Shown here: piece by piece, positions 51,977-61,200 of the stretch
Layout: each line of letters opens with the position of its first letter
Position numbering within the stretch: the first letter of the stretch is position 1
Origin: Zoogloea oryzae
GTDB taxonomy: Bacteria; Pseudomonadota; Gammaproteobacteria; Burkholderiales; Rhodocyclaceae
NCBI RefSeq assembly: GCF_030161255.1
Contig: NZ_BSPX01000007.1
Coordinates: forward strand, 1-64,000
Direction: 5' to 3'
DNA length: 64,000 nt
The notes under the pieces: model-generated
The model's database searches: none
The model's input: the letters and a program-made list of their open reading frames with translations, nothing else
Told to the model about the DNA's origin: nothing
Made by a program: the position numbers and the translations under genes

Positions 51977-52426
51977 CTGCGGGTCATATCCTTCAGCCCC
52001 TCGCGTTGCCCCGGCTCCCGGCGGCAGGGCCGAGGCCGTAACGTGTGGAGTGAATCTGAATGGCTGCCCCCGGTTTTTTCAATGTGGACGTGGATCGTCT
52101 GGATACCTGGACCCGTTATCGCAGCGGCTTGTGCAATGACTGCGCGGCCAACTGCTGCACGATGCCGGTGGAGGTGCGGCTGGCGGATCTGGTGCGTCTG
52201 GAGGTGGTGGATGCCTTCGAGGCGGAGCACGAGGCGCCCAAGCAGATCGCCCGGCGGCTCACCAAGGCCGGGCTGGTGGGGCATTTCAATTTCCGCAACA
52301 GCATCTTCACCCTGGCCCGGCGGGCCAGCGGGGATTGCCTGTTTCTGGATGCGACCACCCGCCGTTGCACGGTGTACGAGCGGCGCCCCGACACCTGCCG
52401 CAAGCACCCGCAGGTGGGGCCGCGGC
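51977..52426 (+). repeat. Direct duplication flanking the TPS locus, left copy
   Basis: This ~450-bp stretch (promoter area plus most of a ykgJ-like gene) is repeated, with divergence, at 59880-60322. Confidence 0.85.
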
Positions 52427-52467
52427 CGGGTTACTGCGCCTACGGGCCGCGGGCGAAGGGCGTGTGA
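52060..52467 (+). CDS. YkgJ-family cysteine-cluster protein
   Basis: A 135-residue protein with Cys motifs CNDCAANCC (24-33), CLFLD, CTVYERRPDTC and a final GYCAYGP. The YkgJ/UPF0153-type cluster binds Zn or an Fe-S centre. GTGGAG lies 10 bases before ATG 52060. A truncated near-copy lies at 59956, on the other side of the TPS genes. Its function is unknown in the family. Confidence 0.85.
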   Translation: MAAPGFFNVDVDRLDTWTRYRSGLCNDCAANCCTMPVEVRLADLVRLEVVDAFEAEHEAPKQIARRLTKAGLVGHFNFRNSIFTLARRASGDCLFLDATTRRCTVYERRPDTCRKHPQVGPRPGYCAYGPRAKGV

Positions 52468-52855
52468 GGATCTGCGGTGGGCGCGGCGGGACGGCAGGCC
52501 CCGCCCGCGCAGGATGAGCGCCGCGTCGAGCCGGCCCATGACTCAGGCCTTCCTGCAGGCAGGCCTGCCGGCTCGGGCCGGCTGCGCGCGACCCATCGCC
52601 GTACCAAGACGCTGGCCTGATCGGTAGCCCGGCTCAGCGGCCGGGGCGCGAGGGGGCTGCGCTCGGTCCATGCCGCGGCAACAAGGCTTGCTGGCACGGC
52701 GGGCGCTGCGCTTTGGGGATGTCCGGGAAGTGGACTTGGGCGAAGGGGCTGTCGGAAGCCCCGCCGGGGCTTTGGATCCTTGGCAGCGCCCCGATTCGAG
52801 GGCCTGTCCCGGCGCGGAGCGGTAGCGCACCGCGCCGATTGTGGCTGGCGTGGGC
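52468..52855. other. Non-coding stretch between convergent genes
   Basis: About 390 bp, G+C-rich. No gene or strong terminator found. Confidence 0.5.
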
Positions 52856-54517
52856 TCAGAAGGAATACGTGGCCATGAACCACAGCCTCGGGCTGCGGTC
52901 GCTGGTGTCGGCGGATGCCGGGCCGCCACGGGTGCGCCAGGCCAGGGTGCTGTCGATGCTCCACTGCTTGTAGTCGACCCGGACGCCCGCGCCGCCGCCG
53001 GCGATGCTGCGGCTGGTGCTGGAGGCGCTATCCCACGGGCGGGCGTTGGTGTCGCTGCGGCCGGCGTCGTAGAAGACGAAGGGGGTGTAGGGGCCGGCGA
53101 GATAGCGCAGCTCGACCTGACCCAGCCAGCCGCGGTCGCCCATGCCCTCGCCGAGCGGGTAGGCGCGCACGCCGTAGATGCCGCCGAGGCCGAAGCGCTC
53201 GGAGGAATCCAGGTTCTGGCTGGTCCATTGGGCCGAGTAGCGGCCGTACAGCGCGAAGTCGCCGGGCAGCTTCTGGATGCGGGCGATGTCGAGGTTGTAC
53301 TTGTTGAAGTGGCCGGCGGTCTGGGCGGTGGTGGCGTCGGTGGTAGCGAAGGCGCCGTTCAGGTTGAGGTTGCCGCTCGTCCAGGTGGCCATGCCGTAGG
53401 TGATGCCGCCGCCGCCAAAACGGTCGCGGTGGTCGAACTGCACGGCTACCGGCCAGCTGTTGCTGGATTTCTCGTTGACGGTGCCGGTGGCGCCGTAGCG
53501 GTCTTCGAGCTTTTTGTTCTGGTAGGCGCCGGACACCGTGACGTTGGAGGCCTGGGAGCGCAGCAGCGGGTAGCTCAGGCGCGCGGTGGCGGTCTTGGCG
53601 AAGCCGGTGGCGTCGAGGGCGGCAAACTGCCCGCCGAGCTGGTAGTAGTTGTCGCCGTAGCCGATCTGGCCGCGCAGGCCGGAGCCGCCGATGGGGGCCT
53701 CGTAATCCACCGAGCCGAGCCACATGCTGTGGTCGCTGACCATGCCGCGCAGGGTCAGGCGGTCGCCGAAGAGCATCCGGCTGTTGGCGTTGAGGGTGGC
53801 CTGGAAACGGTGCTCGCCGGTGTAGCGGCTGCCGGCGTTGTCGATGCCGATCTGGCCGGAGTAGTTGGATTCACGCTCGACCTTGACATTCAGGTCGCCG
53901 GCGCCGGTCTGCTGGCCCGGGCTGATGACGGGCATGATCTTGATCCCCGGCTGGTTGCCGAGGATGAGCATGGCGCGTTCGAGCTCGGTGCTCTCGATCA
54001 TCTCGCCGGTACGCAGGGGGCCGAGGAACTTCTGGCTGCCGCTGGCGAGCCAGGGGTCGGATGAAGTGGTCGTCGCGGTGCCGTAGCGCCCTTCGAGCAC
54101 CTGAATGCGCAGCACGCGGTCCTTCATGTCCTGGGGCGGGATGACGCTGCGGGTGAAGGGGTAGCCCTTGCTGCGGTAATGGGTGGTGATGCGGTCGGCC
54201 AGCTCGCGCAGGCCGGCGAGGTCGAAGTGCTTGCCGGAGACGTCGCCGATGGCGGCGGTGAGGGTGGGCTGGTCGAACAGCGTGTTGCCGGTGATCGCGA
54301 CGGTGTTCAGCGTCACCTGGGCGCCGCCGGGCAGGGTGACGGCGGCGCTGGCCGGCATCCGGATCTCGGGCACCTTGCTGGCGTCGGGCTGGGCCGCCGG
54401 GCGCTTCACCTCCTGGAGGATCTGGCCGGCGTCCGGCGCGGTCTGCGCGAAGGCGGGCAGGGACAGCAGGGCAAGGCTTAGGCTCGAGGGCAGGAGTCTG
54501 GTGGTCATTTTTTTCAT
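52856..54517 (-). CDS. TpsB transporter (ShlB/FhaC/HecB family)
   Basis: A 553-residue outer-membrane partner that exports the TpsA protein. Signal peptide (1-25), POTRA domain (about 70-145; VAITGNTLFDQPTLTAAIGD), then a 16-strand beta-barrel with the family motif GVRAYPLGEG (FhaC VRGY box) and closing residue Phe (ATYSF). It lies 90 bp downstream of tpsA in the same direction, opposite to the more common B-A order. Confidence 0.92.
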   Translation of the reverse strand: MKKMTTRLLPSSLSLALLSLPAFAQTAPDAGQILQEVKRPAAQPDASKVPEIRMPASAAVTLPGGAQVTLNTVAITGNTLFDQPTLTAAIGDVSGKHFDLAGLRELADRITTHYRSKGYPFTRSVIPPQDMKDRVLRIQVLEGRYGTATTTSSDPWLASGSQKFLGPLRTGEMIESTELERAMLILGNQPGIKIMPVISPGQQTGAGDLNVKVERESNYSGQIGIDNAGSRYTGEHRFQATLNANSRMLFGDRLTLRGMVSDHSMWLGSVDYEAPIGGSGLRGQIGYGDNYYQLGGQFAALDATGFAKTATARLSYPLLRSQASNVTVSGAYQNKKLEDRYGATGTVNEKSSNSWPVAVQFDHRDRFGGGGITYGMATWTSGNLNLNGAFATTDATTAQTAGHFNKYNLDIARIQKLPGDFALYGRYSAQWTSQNLDSSERFGLGGIYGVRAYPLGEGMGDRGWLGQVELRYLAGPYTPFVFYDAGRSDTNARPWDSASSTSRSIAGGGAGVRVDYKQWSIDSTLAWRTRGGPASADTSDRSPRLWFMATYSF

Positions 54518-54606
54518 GGCATCAATGGGGTTGCAGTGGCGCGTGATGGACGGGCCCGGATCAGCTGGCGCCTTGCGGCGCGCGGCAGTCCGGGGCGGGG
54601 CTCGCG

Positions 54607-57600
54607 TTATTGCAGGCTGCTGAGTCCGTTGGTGTTCACGCCGCCGTTGATGACGAAGATGTCGGTGGGCTTGAAGGTGCCCCCGCTGAAGTTGTTGACG
54701 TTGATATCGTCGGCCGCGCGGCCGTTCGATGCGCCGCCGCTGCGGTTGTCCCGCGGGGCTTCGCCAGCGCTGGCCGTGGTGCCGTTGCCGTACTGGCCGC
54801 CGGTGGTCGGGGCGACGGAGACGTAGTTCACCGTGTTTGGCGTGCCCGGCGGAACGGCGTTGCTGCCAAGGGCGGGCGTGCCCTGACCGGTCGGGCCGTT
54901 GCCGACCGCTACGTAGTTGAGGCTGTCAGGCGTGGCGACCGGCGGCGTGCCGGCCGGCAGGGCCGCGGTGTTGGTCAGGAACTGCTGCACCTGCACCGGC
55001 TTGGGCAGGTACTGCTGCGGATCGGACGGCAGGCTGTTGTTGATCGTCAGCACGCCGTCGGTGAAGGTGATGGCGTAGTTGCTGGCAGTCAGGCCCTGGG
55101 GCGTGATCGCGTAGCGACCGGCGCTGGTGGCGCCCTGGCTGTTGCCGCCGTAGCCGAGCGTGCCGCCCAGCACGGTGGCCGATTCGCCATTCACGAAGCC
55201 GCTGAAGACGACCCCGTTGCCGCCAGCGTACGGCACGCCGTTGGCGTCCTTGCTGGCGTTGTTGGCGGTGACGCTGAGCGGGGCCGGGGTGATGGTCAGC
55301 GCGGTGCCGTTGCCGGGCGCCTGGACGAACACGTAGTTGCCGTTGTTGGCGCTGAGGCCACCGCCGCTGATCCCGTGCCCGCCGGCATTGCTGGCCACGT
55401 TGGCGGCAGTGCTGAAGGCGAGGCTGCCGGTGGTGGCGCTGGCCAGCGTCTCGCCGCCCACGAAGCCGCTGACCGTGCCGGTGAAGGCCGGGTTGTCGGC
55501 GCCGTAGCTGCGGGATGTGGCTGCGGCGGTCAGGGTCAGCTGGGCCGGGGTGATGTTGGCGGTGAGGGGCGAGGTGACGCCGGTGATCTCGTAGTTGCCG
55601 GCATCCGTGCTGCCGAGGCTGAGGCCGCCGAGGTTGGCGGCGACGGCCTTGCCGGTGCCGACGTTCTTGGTGTCGAAGCTGCCGGTGGTGGCCGAGCCGT
55701 CGAGGCTGACCGCGTCGCTGCCCAGCACGCCGTCGAGGCTGGCGGTGCCGCTGAGGGTGGCGGCAGTCGTGGCGTCGTAGGTCTTGCTGTTGGCGGAGAG
55801 GCCGGAGATCGTCAGCGCGGCTTTGGTGATGGCGGCGGTGAGTGGCGCGGTGACGCCGGTGATCTCGTAGTTGCCGGCATCCGTGCTGCCGAGGGACAGG
55901 CCAGCAAGGTTGGCGGTGACGGCCTTGCCGGTGCCGACGTTCTTGGTGTCGAAGCTGCCGGAGGTGGCTGATCCGCCGAGGCTGACCGCATCGCTGCCCA
56001 GCACGCCGTCGAGGCTGGCGGTGCCGCTGAGGGTGGCGGCAGTCGTGGCGTCGTAGGTCTTGCTGTTGGCGGTAAGGCCGGAGATCGTCAGCGCGGCCTT
56101 GGTGATGTCGGCGGTGAGCGGTGCGGTGACGCCGGTGATCTCGTAGTTGCCGGCATCCGTGCTGCCGAGGGACAGGCCAGCAAGGTTGGCGGTGACGGCC
56201 TTGCCGGTGCCGACGTTTTTGGTGTCGAAGCTGCCGGAGGTGGCCGAGCCGGTGAGGCTGACGGCGTCGCTCCCGAGCACGCCGTCGAGGCTGGCGGTGC
56301 CAGTGAGCGTTGCGTCGGTGGTCGCGTCGTACACCTTGTTGTTGGCGGACAGGCCGGAGATCGTCAGCGCCGCCTTGGTGATGTTGGCGGTGAGGGGCGA
56401 GGTGACGCCGGTGATCTCGTAGTTGCCGGCATCCGTGCTGCCGAGGCTGAGACCACCGAGGTTGGCGGCGACGGCCTTGCCGGTGCCGGCATCCTTGGTG
56501 TTGAAGGTGCCGGTGGTTGCCGAGCCGGTGAGGCTGACGACGTCGGTCAGCAGCACGCCGCTGAGGCTGGCGGTGCCGGTGAGCGTTGCAGCCGTCGTGG
56601 TGTCGTAGGCCTTGTTGTTGGCGCTGAGGCCGGAGATCGTCAGCGCTGCCTTGGTGATGTTGGCGGTGAGGGGCGAGGTGACGCCGGTGATCTCGTAGTT
56701 GCCGGCATCCGTGCTGCCGAGGCTGAGGCCGCCGAGGTTGGCGGTGACGGGCTTGGCGGTGCCGACGTTCTTGGTGTTGAAGGTGCCGGTTGCGGTACCG
56801 CTGACGGAGACCGAATCGGTCAGCAGCACGCCGTTCAGGGTCGGGGTGCCGGTGAGGGTGGCGGCGGTGGTGGCGTCGTAGGTCTTGTTGCTGGCGCTGA
56901 GGCCGGAGACGGTGAGCGTGGCCTTGGTGATGTCGGCGGTACCGCTCGCCAGGCTGTAGTTGCTGGCGATGCCGTTGCTGCCGTCGCCGAGGGCGAGGGT
57001 GCCGAGGGTGACCGCCTTGCCCGTGCCGACGTTCTTGTTGGCGACGGTGCCGCTGCCGGTGAGGGCGAGGTCTTCGCCGACGACCACGTTGTTCAGCGTG
57101 AAGATGCCCGAGGCGACGGTGTTGGTGGCGTCGTAGGTGCGCGAGCCGCTGAGGGTGACCGGGCGCTGGGTGATGCTGGCGCTGCCGGTGAGGGAGGTGC
57201 TGCCCGACAGGCTGTAGTTGCCGGCGTCGGTGCCGCCGAGGGTGATGCCCGAGACGTTGACGCTCCAGGTGCCGACGTTGGTGCCGGAGAAGGTGCCGGC
57301 GGTGTAGCTGAACACAAGGTTGTCGCCGCCGACGACGCCGCTCGCCGAGACGGAGGCGGTGTTGTTGCCGTCATAGACCTTGTTGCTGATGACCGCGCTC
57401 AGGGGCTTGGGGGTGATGCTGTAGCTGCCGTTGCTGAAGTAGCCGACCGCGTAGGTGGTGCCGCCCGAGGTGTAGTTGAGCGGATCGCTTGCGGTGGGGC
57501 TGACCGACGGGTAGCTGCCGACGTTCTTGCTGGCGGTGACGAAGCCGAGGGCGCCCAGGTCGCCGGTGGCAAAACCGACCGGGCCGCCGAGGGAACTCAG

Positions 57601-59670
57601 GGTGAGGCCGGTGGCCGTGGTGTTGCCGTCGTATTCCTTGGTGCCGCTGCTGGTGAAGATGTAGAGGGGCACGGTCGACATGTTGACGACCTGGTAGCCC
57701 GCCCTGGTGTAGCTCTCGTTGCCGCCAGGGATCAGCAGCGTGCCGCAGTTGGGGTAGGACGAGCCGCAAGGCGGGGTGATGGTGAACTCCGCGAGCTTGC
57801 TGGAGCCGTTGATCAGGAACAGCAGGTTGGCAACGGAGGGGCCGATGAACTGTACGCGGGCCTGGTTGCCGTTGTTCACGAGGCCCAGGGCGCCCAGCGG
57901 GTCGATGGTGTTCTGGGCGTCGACGCGGATGTTGCCGGTGGTCTGGGACGTCTTGAAGGTGGTGACGGTGCCGGAGTTGGCTTCCACGCCGAAGCCGAAT
58001 TCCTTGGCGTCGCCGGTGCTGACGCCGCTCATGTAGATGCTGCCGCCGCCCGAGTCGACGGTGGCGCCGGACTTCACGTAGACCCCGCCCTTGGTGCCGT
58101 CGTAGCTGGCGGTGGTGGCGTTGGAGCGGCCGTTGATGGTGATGTCGCCGCCGCGGGACTGGATGCTCTTGCTGGTGCCGATCAGGACGGCCGGGTTGCT
58201 GCTGTCGAGGTTGAGGGCGTAGCCGGTGCCGTACGATTGGGCGGTGGTCAGGCTGCCGCCGGCGCCACCAATCCGGATCCAGCCGCCGTTCGAATCGAGG
58301 TTGCCGTTGATGTTCACGCCGCCGGTGGTGGCCGTGGCGCCGTTGGCGGCGCTCAGGTTGATGTTCAGCACGCCGGCGCTGGCGGTGATGTTGTTGTTGA
58401 GGATGATGCTGTGGTCGGCCAGCAGCGTCAGGGTGGCGGTGCCGGAACCCGTCTTGGTGATGGCGTTGGAGACCGTGATGTCACCCACGCCGCTGCCGGT
58501 GGAGCCGTAGCTGGCGTCGTTGCTCTGGGTGGTCACGGTCACGCTGGTGCCGCCGCTCAGGGCGGTGCCGATGGTGCCGGCCGCGGCCGCGCCGATGGTG
58601 TAGTTGTACGGATCGACCAGCCAGGTGCCGCCGGTGCCGCGGGCGGCGCTGGCATTGATGGTAAGGCCGGGCAGGTTGTTCATGCTGGCGGCCGAGGTTT
58701 CGATGAAGCCGCCGTCGCCGCCATTGGGCGCGCTGGCGTCGAGGGTGCCGCCGGCGTTGAGGGTGCCGTGCTGCATGTCGGCGATCAGGCGGATCTCGCC
58801 CTTCTCGCCGGTGGCGAGGGTCTGGGCTTCGATCACGCCGGTGTTGTTGATGACGGCGCTGGTCAGCGCGTTGGCCGCTCTGGTGGTGAGATAGACGAGG
58901 CCGCCGTCGGCGCGGATGGCGCCGCCGTTCTCGACCAGTGCGTCGATCGCGCCCTGGGTGATCTGCAGCTTCACCGGGCCACCGAGGTCGAGGGTCACTG
59001 CATTGCCGGCGCCCAGCAGCACGTTGCCGCCGGTGGCGGTGAGGCTGCCGTCGTTGATGACCCGGGCGGCGATGAGGGCGATGCTGCCGCCGTTGGCCGC
59101 GGTGATGTTGCCCTGGTTGATGACGGCGTTGCTGCTGGCGCCCTCCAGGCGGTAGTTGCCTTCAAGGAAGTCCTTGTTGCTCATCCCAAGCGTGGAGGCC
59201 ACGAGGCCGCCCACGTTCACCTGGGCGGTGGGCGTGAACAGTACGCCGTTGGGGTTGAGCAGGAACACCTGGCCGTTGGCCGACAGCGCGCCCTGGATCA
59301 CCGACGGGTCGGAGCCGAGCACGCGGTTGAGCGCCACCGACGTGCCGGACGGCTGGACGAAGTTCACGCGGCGGCCCTGGCCGATGCTGAAACTCTGCCA
59401 GTCGGTGGCGAGCTTCGCGGTGTTCTGGGTGATGGTGAGGGTGTTGCCACTCTGGCTGATGGTGCCGGCGCCTGCGACGATCTGCCCGCCTGTGGGGAGA
59501 TCGGCGGCGCCCACGGCGCCCGCTGCGGCTACGCCCAGGGCGACCAGCAGGGCGCACCCGGCGCGCGAGGCCTTGCCCCGGCTTCTGGTTGTTTCGGCGA
59601 CCGCCACGAAGGCATTGGTGCGGTCGTTCCAGACCAGCCGGTAGGTGTGATTCAGGGACGCTCGTCGCAT
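54607..59670 (-). CDS. TpsA filamentous-haemagglutinin-type exoprotein with YDG/MBG repeats
   Basis: A 1687-residue secreted protein. ATG 59670 gives the extended signal region (MRRASLNHTYRLVWNDRTNA), followed by a signal core and the TPS haemagglutination-activity domain (WQSFSIGQG; FLLNPNGVLF). A Gly/Asn-rich beta-helix follows, then YDG repeats: five nearly identical 92-residue units (ISGLSANNKTYDATT, GSTDAGNYEITGV), two MBG-type domains, and a tail without an obvious toxin or peptidase. It is likely an adhesin. Secreted by the neighbouring TpsB. No CDI toxin or immunity gene is seen. Confidence 0.9.
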   Translation of the reverse strand: MRRASLNHTYRLVWNDRTNAFVAVAETTRSRGKASRAGCALLVALGVAAAGAVGAADLPTGGQIVAGAGTISQSGNTLTITQNTAKLATDWQSFSIGQGRRVNFVQPSGTSVALNRVLGSDPSVIQGALSANGQVFLLNPNGVLFTPTAQVNVGGLVASTLGMSNKDFLEGNYRLEGASSNAVINQGNITAANGGSIALIAARVINDGSLTATGGNVLLGAGNAVTLDLGGPVKLQITQGAIDALVENGGAIRADGGLVYLTTRAANALTSAVINNTGVIEAQTLATGEKGEIRLIADMQHGTLNAGGTLDASAPNGGDGGFIETSAASMNNLPGLTINASAARGTGGTWLVDPYNYTIGAAAAGTIGTALSGGTSVTVTTQSNDASYGSTGSGVGDITVSNAITKTGSGTATLTLLADHSIILNNNITASAGVLNINLSAANGATATTGGVNINGNLDSNGGWIRIGGAGGSLTTAQSYGTGYALNLDSSNPAVLIGTSKSIQSRGGDITINGRSNATTASYDGTKGGVYVKSGATVDSGGGSIYMSGVSTGDAKEFGFGVEANSGTVTTFKTSQTTGNIRVDAQNTIDPLGALGLVNNGNQARVQFIGPSVANLLFLINGSSKLAEFTITPPCGSSYPNCGTLLIPGGNESYTRAGYQVVNMSTVPLYIFTSSGTKEYDGNTTATGLTLSSLGGPVGFATGDLGALGFVTASKNVGSYPSVSPTASDPLNYTSGGTTYAVGYFSNGSYSITPKPLSAVISNKVYDGNNTASVSASGVVGGDNLVFSYTAGTFSGTNVGTWSVNVSGITLGGTDAGNYSLSGSTSLTGSASITQRPVTLSGSRTYDATNTVASGIFTLNNVVVGEDLALTGSGTVANKNVGTGKAVTLGTLALGDGSNGIASNYSLASGTADITKATLTVSGLSASNKTYDATTAATLTGTPTLNGVLLTDSVSVSGTATGTFNTKNVGTAKPVTANLGGLSLGSTDAGNYEITGVTSPLTANITKAALTISGLSANNKAYDTTTAATLTGTASLSGVLLTDVVSLTGSATTGTFNTKDAGTGKAVAANLGGLSLGSTDAGNYEITGVTSPLTANITKAALTISGLSANNKVYDATTDATLTGTASLDGVLGSDAVSLTGSATSGSFDTKNVGTGKAVTANLAGLSLGSTDAGNYEITGVTAPLTADITKAALTISGLTANSKTYDATTAATLSGTASLDGVLGSDAVSLGGSATSGSFDTKNVGTGKAVTANLAGLSLGSTDAGNYEITGVTAPLTAAITKAALTISGLSANSKTYDATTAATLSGTASLDGVLGSDAVSLDGSATTGSFDTKNVGTGKAVAANLGGLSLGSTDAGNYEITGVTSPLTANITPAQLTLTAAATSRSYGADNPAFTGTVSGFVGGETLASATTGSLAFSTAANVASNAGGHGISGGGLSANNGNYVFVQAPGNGTALTITPAPLSVTANNASKDANGVPYAGGNGVVFSGFVNGESATVLGGTLGYGGNSQGATSAGRYAITPQGLTASNYAITFTDGVLTINNSLPSDPQQYLPKPVQVQQFLTNTAALPAGTPPVATPDSLNYVAVGNGPTGQGTPALGSNAVPPGTPNTVNYVSVAPTTGGQYGNGTTASAGEAPRDNRSGGASNGRAADDINVNNFSGGTFKPTDIFVINGGVNTNGLSSLQ
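55560..56940 (-). repeat. Five tandem 276-bp repeats in tpsA
   Basis: Units of 276 bp (92 codons) with the same landmark (GATCTCGTAGTTGCCGGCAT) at 55585, 55861, 56137, 56413 and 56689. Length variation by recombination is expected. Confidence 0.92.
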
Positions 59671-59802
59671 GTTGGGTTCATCCTCGACCAAATGTGCGCG
59701 CACCGGGGGCGGGAGTGTGGCCTTGATTCCAGGCGCGCAATGGTTATGGCAAAGATGCGATTACGACACGACAGGTCCGGTCTTTATGGCTAAATTGATT
59801 TT

Positions 59803-59820
59803 TTTGATAAAAACATCAAA
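59803..59820. promoter_or_regulatory. Palindrome upstream of tpsA
   Basis: TTTGAT-AAAAAC-ATCAAA, in an AT-rich stretch about 135 bp before the tpsA start and between it and the divergent ykgJ copy. Candidate operator. The surrounding gap (59671-59955) holds no gene. Confidence 0.5.
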
Positions 59821-59879
59821 TTTGCTCATTCTGGGCGGCGCGAAGGTGGTGGCGAGGGCCGTCGGGGGGCTGTCATGGC

Positions 59880-60322
59880 CTGCGGACCCTATCCTTTGCC
59901 CCTCGCGTCCGCCACCGATGGTGGGCGATGGTCTTGATGTGTGGAGCAAATCTGAATGGCTGCGCCCGGTTTTTTCAATGTGGACGTGGATCGTCTCGAC
60001 ACCTGGACCCGCTATCGCAGCGGGCTCTGCGACGCCTGCGCGGCCAACTGCTGCACGATGCCGGTGGAGGTCCGGCTGGTGGATCTGGTGCGCCTGGAGG
60101 TGGGGGATGCCTTCGAGGCCGAGCACGAGGCGCCCAAGCAGATCGCCCGGCGCCTGACCAAAGCCGGGTTGTTCGGGCATTTCAATTTCCGCAACAGCAT
60201 CTTCACCCTGGCCCGGCGGGCCAGCGGGGATTGCCTGTTCCTCGATGCCGTGTCGCGGCGCTGCACGGTCTATGAGCAGCGCCCCGACATCTGCCGCAAG
60301 CACCCGCAAGTGGGGCCGCGGC
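59880..60322 (+). repeat. Direct duplication flanking the TPS locus, right copy
   Basis: Counterpart of 51977-52426. Similarity ends abruptly at about 60322, a few bases before the mipA stop codon. Confidence 0.85.
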
Positions 60323-60417
60323 GGGCTAGAAGCTCCAGCCGTAGCCCGCGTAGGCGAGAGGCTGGATGCGGGTCTCGACGATGGGGCTGTCGGCCTGGGC
60401 GCCGCCGAGGCGGGTGA
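59956..60417 (+). pseudogene. Truncated ykgJ copy
   Basis: The first 121 residues match the YkgJ protein at 52060 with about ten changes. The last Cys segment (GYCAYGP) is lost, and the frame runs on into the antisense strand of mipA (RARSSSRSPRRREAGCGSRR). It keeps the ribosome site and CDACAANCC cluster, so a product might form, but it is most likely a dead copy. Confidence 0.75.
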
Positions 60418-61114
60418 TCGTCAGCCCGAACAGCACCGAGCCGTTGCCGCCCGTGCTCCAGGCGCCATTGACGCCGGCCTGGAGCTGGGTGCCCGAGCTG
60501 GCGGTGTAGGCGGGGCGGTCGGGGGTGGCTTCGGCGGGGGAGACGCCGAAGTAGTAGTTGTTCATCTTGCGGTTGTTCCAGGTGGCGCCCACCAGACCAT
60601 TCACGCGCAGCGCCTGCCCGCGCACGAGGGCCCGCACGAACTGCAGCTGGACGTTCTGGCCGTTGCTCGCCGAGGTGGCGTCGAAGCCCCACTGGGCGTT
60701 GAGGGTGCCGTAGTCGGTCTGCCAGCGCAGGGTCGGGCCCACGTCGACGGCGAAATCCCGGTCTTCCATGCCCTTGGTGCGCCGGCCGTCCTCGGCTTTC
60801 CAGCCGAAACGTGCGTCGGCCGACAGGCCGAAGCGCAGGCGTTTGTCGTCGGAGTCGAGCAGCCATACGCCGGCGCGCAGGGCGTTGATGTAGAAGCGGT
60901 CGCCATAGCTGGCCTGGATGATGGGCAGCACCCGGGTGCGCAGCTGGTCGGAGCCGGACGTGGCCGGCATGACGCCGACGCCAAAGCCATAGAGGTTGCG
61001 GACGTGGGGGACGGCGGATTCGGTCTGGTGATCGATCCGGTCGGTGGCAAGGGCGGGGAGGCTGGCGGCCAGGGCGAGGGCGCCGAGTGCGGAGCGGGCT
61101 GGATGTCGGAGCAT
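60326..61114 (-). CDS. MipA/OmpV-family outer-membrane protein
   Basis: A 262-residue protein with a signal peptide (1-24; LALAASLPALA), then a MipA/OmpV-like barrel: VRNLYGFGVGVMPATSGSDQ, GDRFYINALRAGVWLLDSDD, RLRFGLSADARFGWKAEDGR, ending in ...PLAYAGYGWSF with terminal Phe. ATG 61114 is the only start with a signal. Family members are MltA-interacting scaffolds or porin-like proteins. The 3' end overlaps the ykgJ fragment on the other strand. Confidence 0.85.
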   Translation of the reverse strand: MLRHPARSALGALALAASLPALATDRIDHQTESAVPHVRNLYGFGVGVMPATSGSDQLRTRVLPIIQASYGDRFYINALRAGVWLLDSDDKRLRFGLSADARFGWKAEDGRRTKGMEDRDFAVDVGPTLRWQTDYGTLNAQWGFDATSASNGQNVQLQFVRALVRGQALRVNGLVGATWNNRKMNNYYFGVSPAEATPDRPAYTASSGTQLQAGVNGAWSTGGNGSVLFGLTITRLGGAQADSPIVETRIQPLAYAGYGWSF

Positions 61115-61200
61115 GGCGGTTCGGGTTGATTGGTCGGGATCTGGTCGGAGCGTCGGTGGCGGGCTTTGGTTCCCGCTGCCGGATGCATCGCGCATGAAGC

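Noticed and set aside
55560..56940. Regular repeats that could suggest a CRISPR or satellite array
   Set aside because: 276-bp units are in-frame YDG repeats of an adhesin.
54607..59670. A contact-dependent inhibition (CDI) toxin system
   Set aside because: TpsA ends without a toxin-like domain or VENN-type motif and no immunity gene lies downstream; the YDG/MBG repeats point to an adhesin.
58237..59793. Long open frames on the plus strand opposite tpsA
   Set aside because: Gly/Ala/Val-rich shadow of the repetitive adhesin gene; no start signal or motif.
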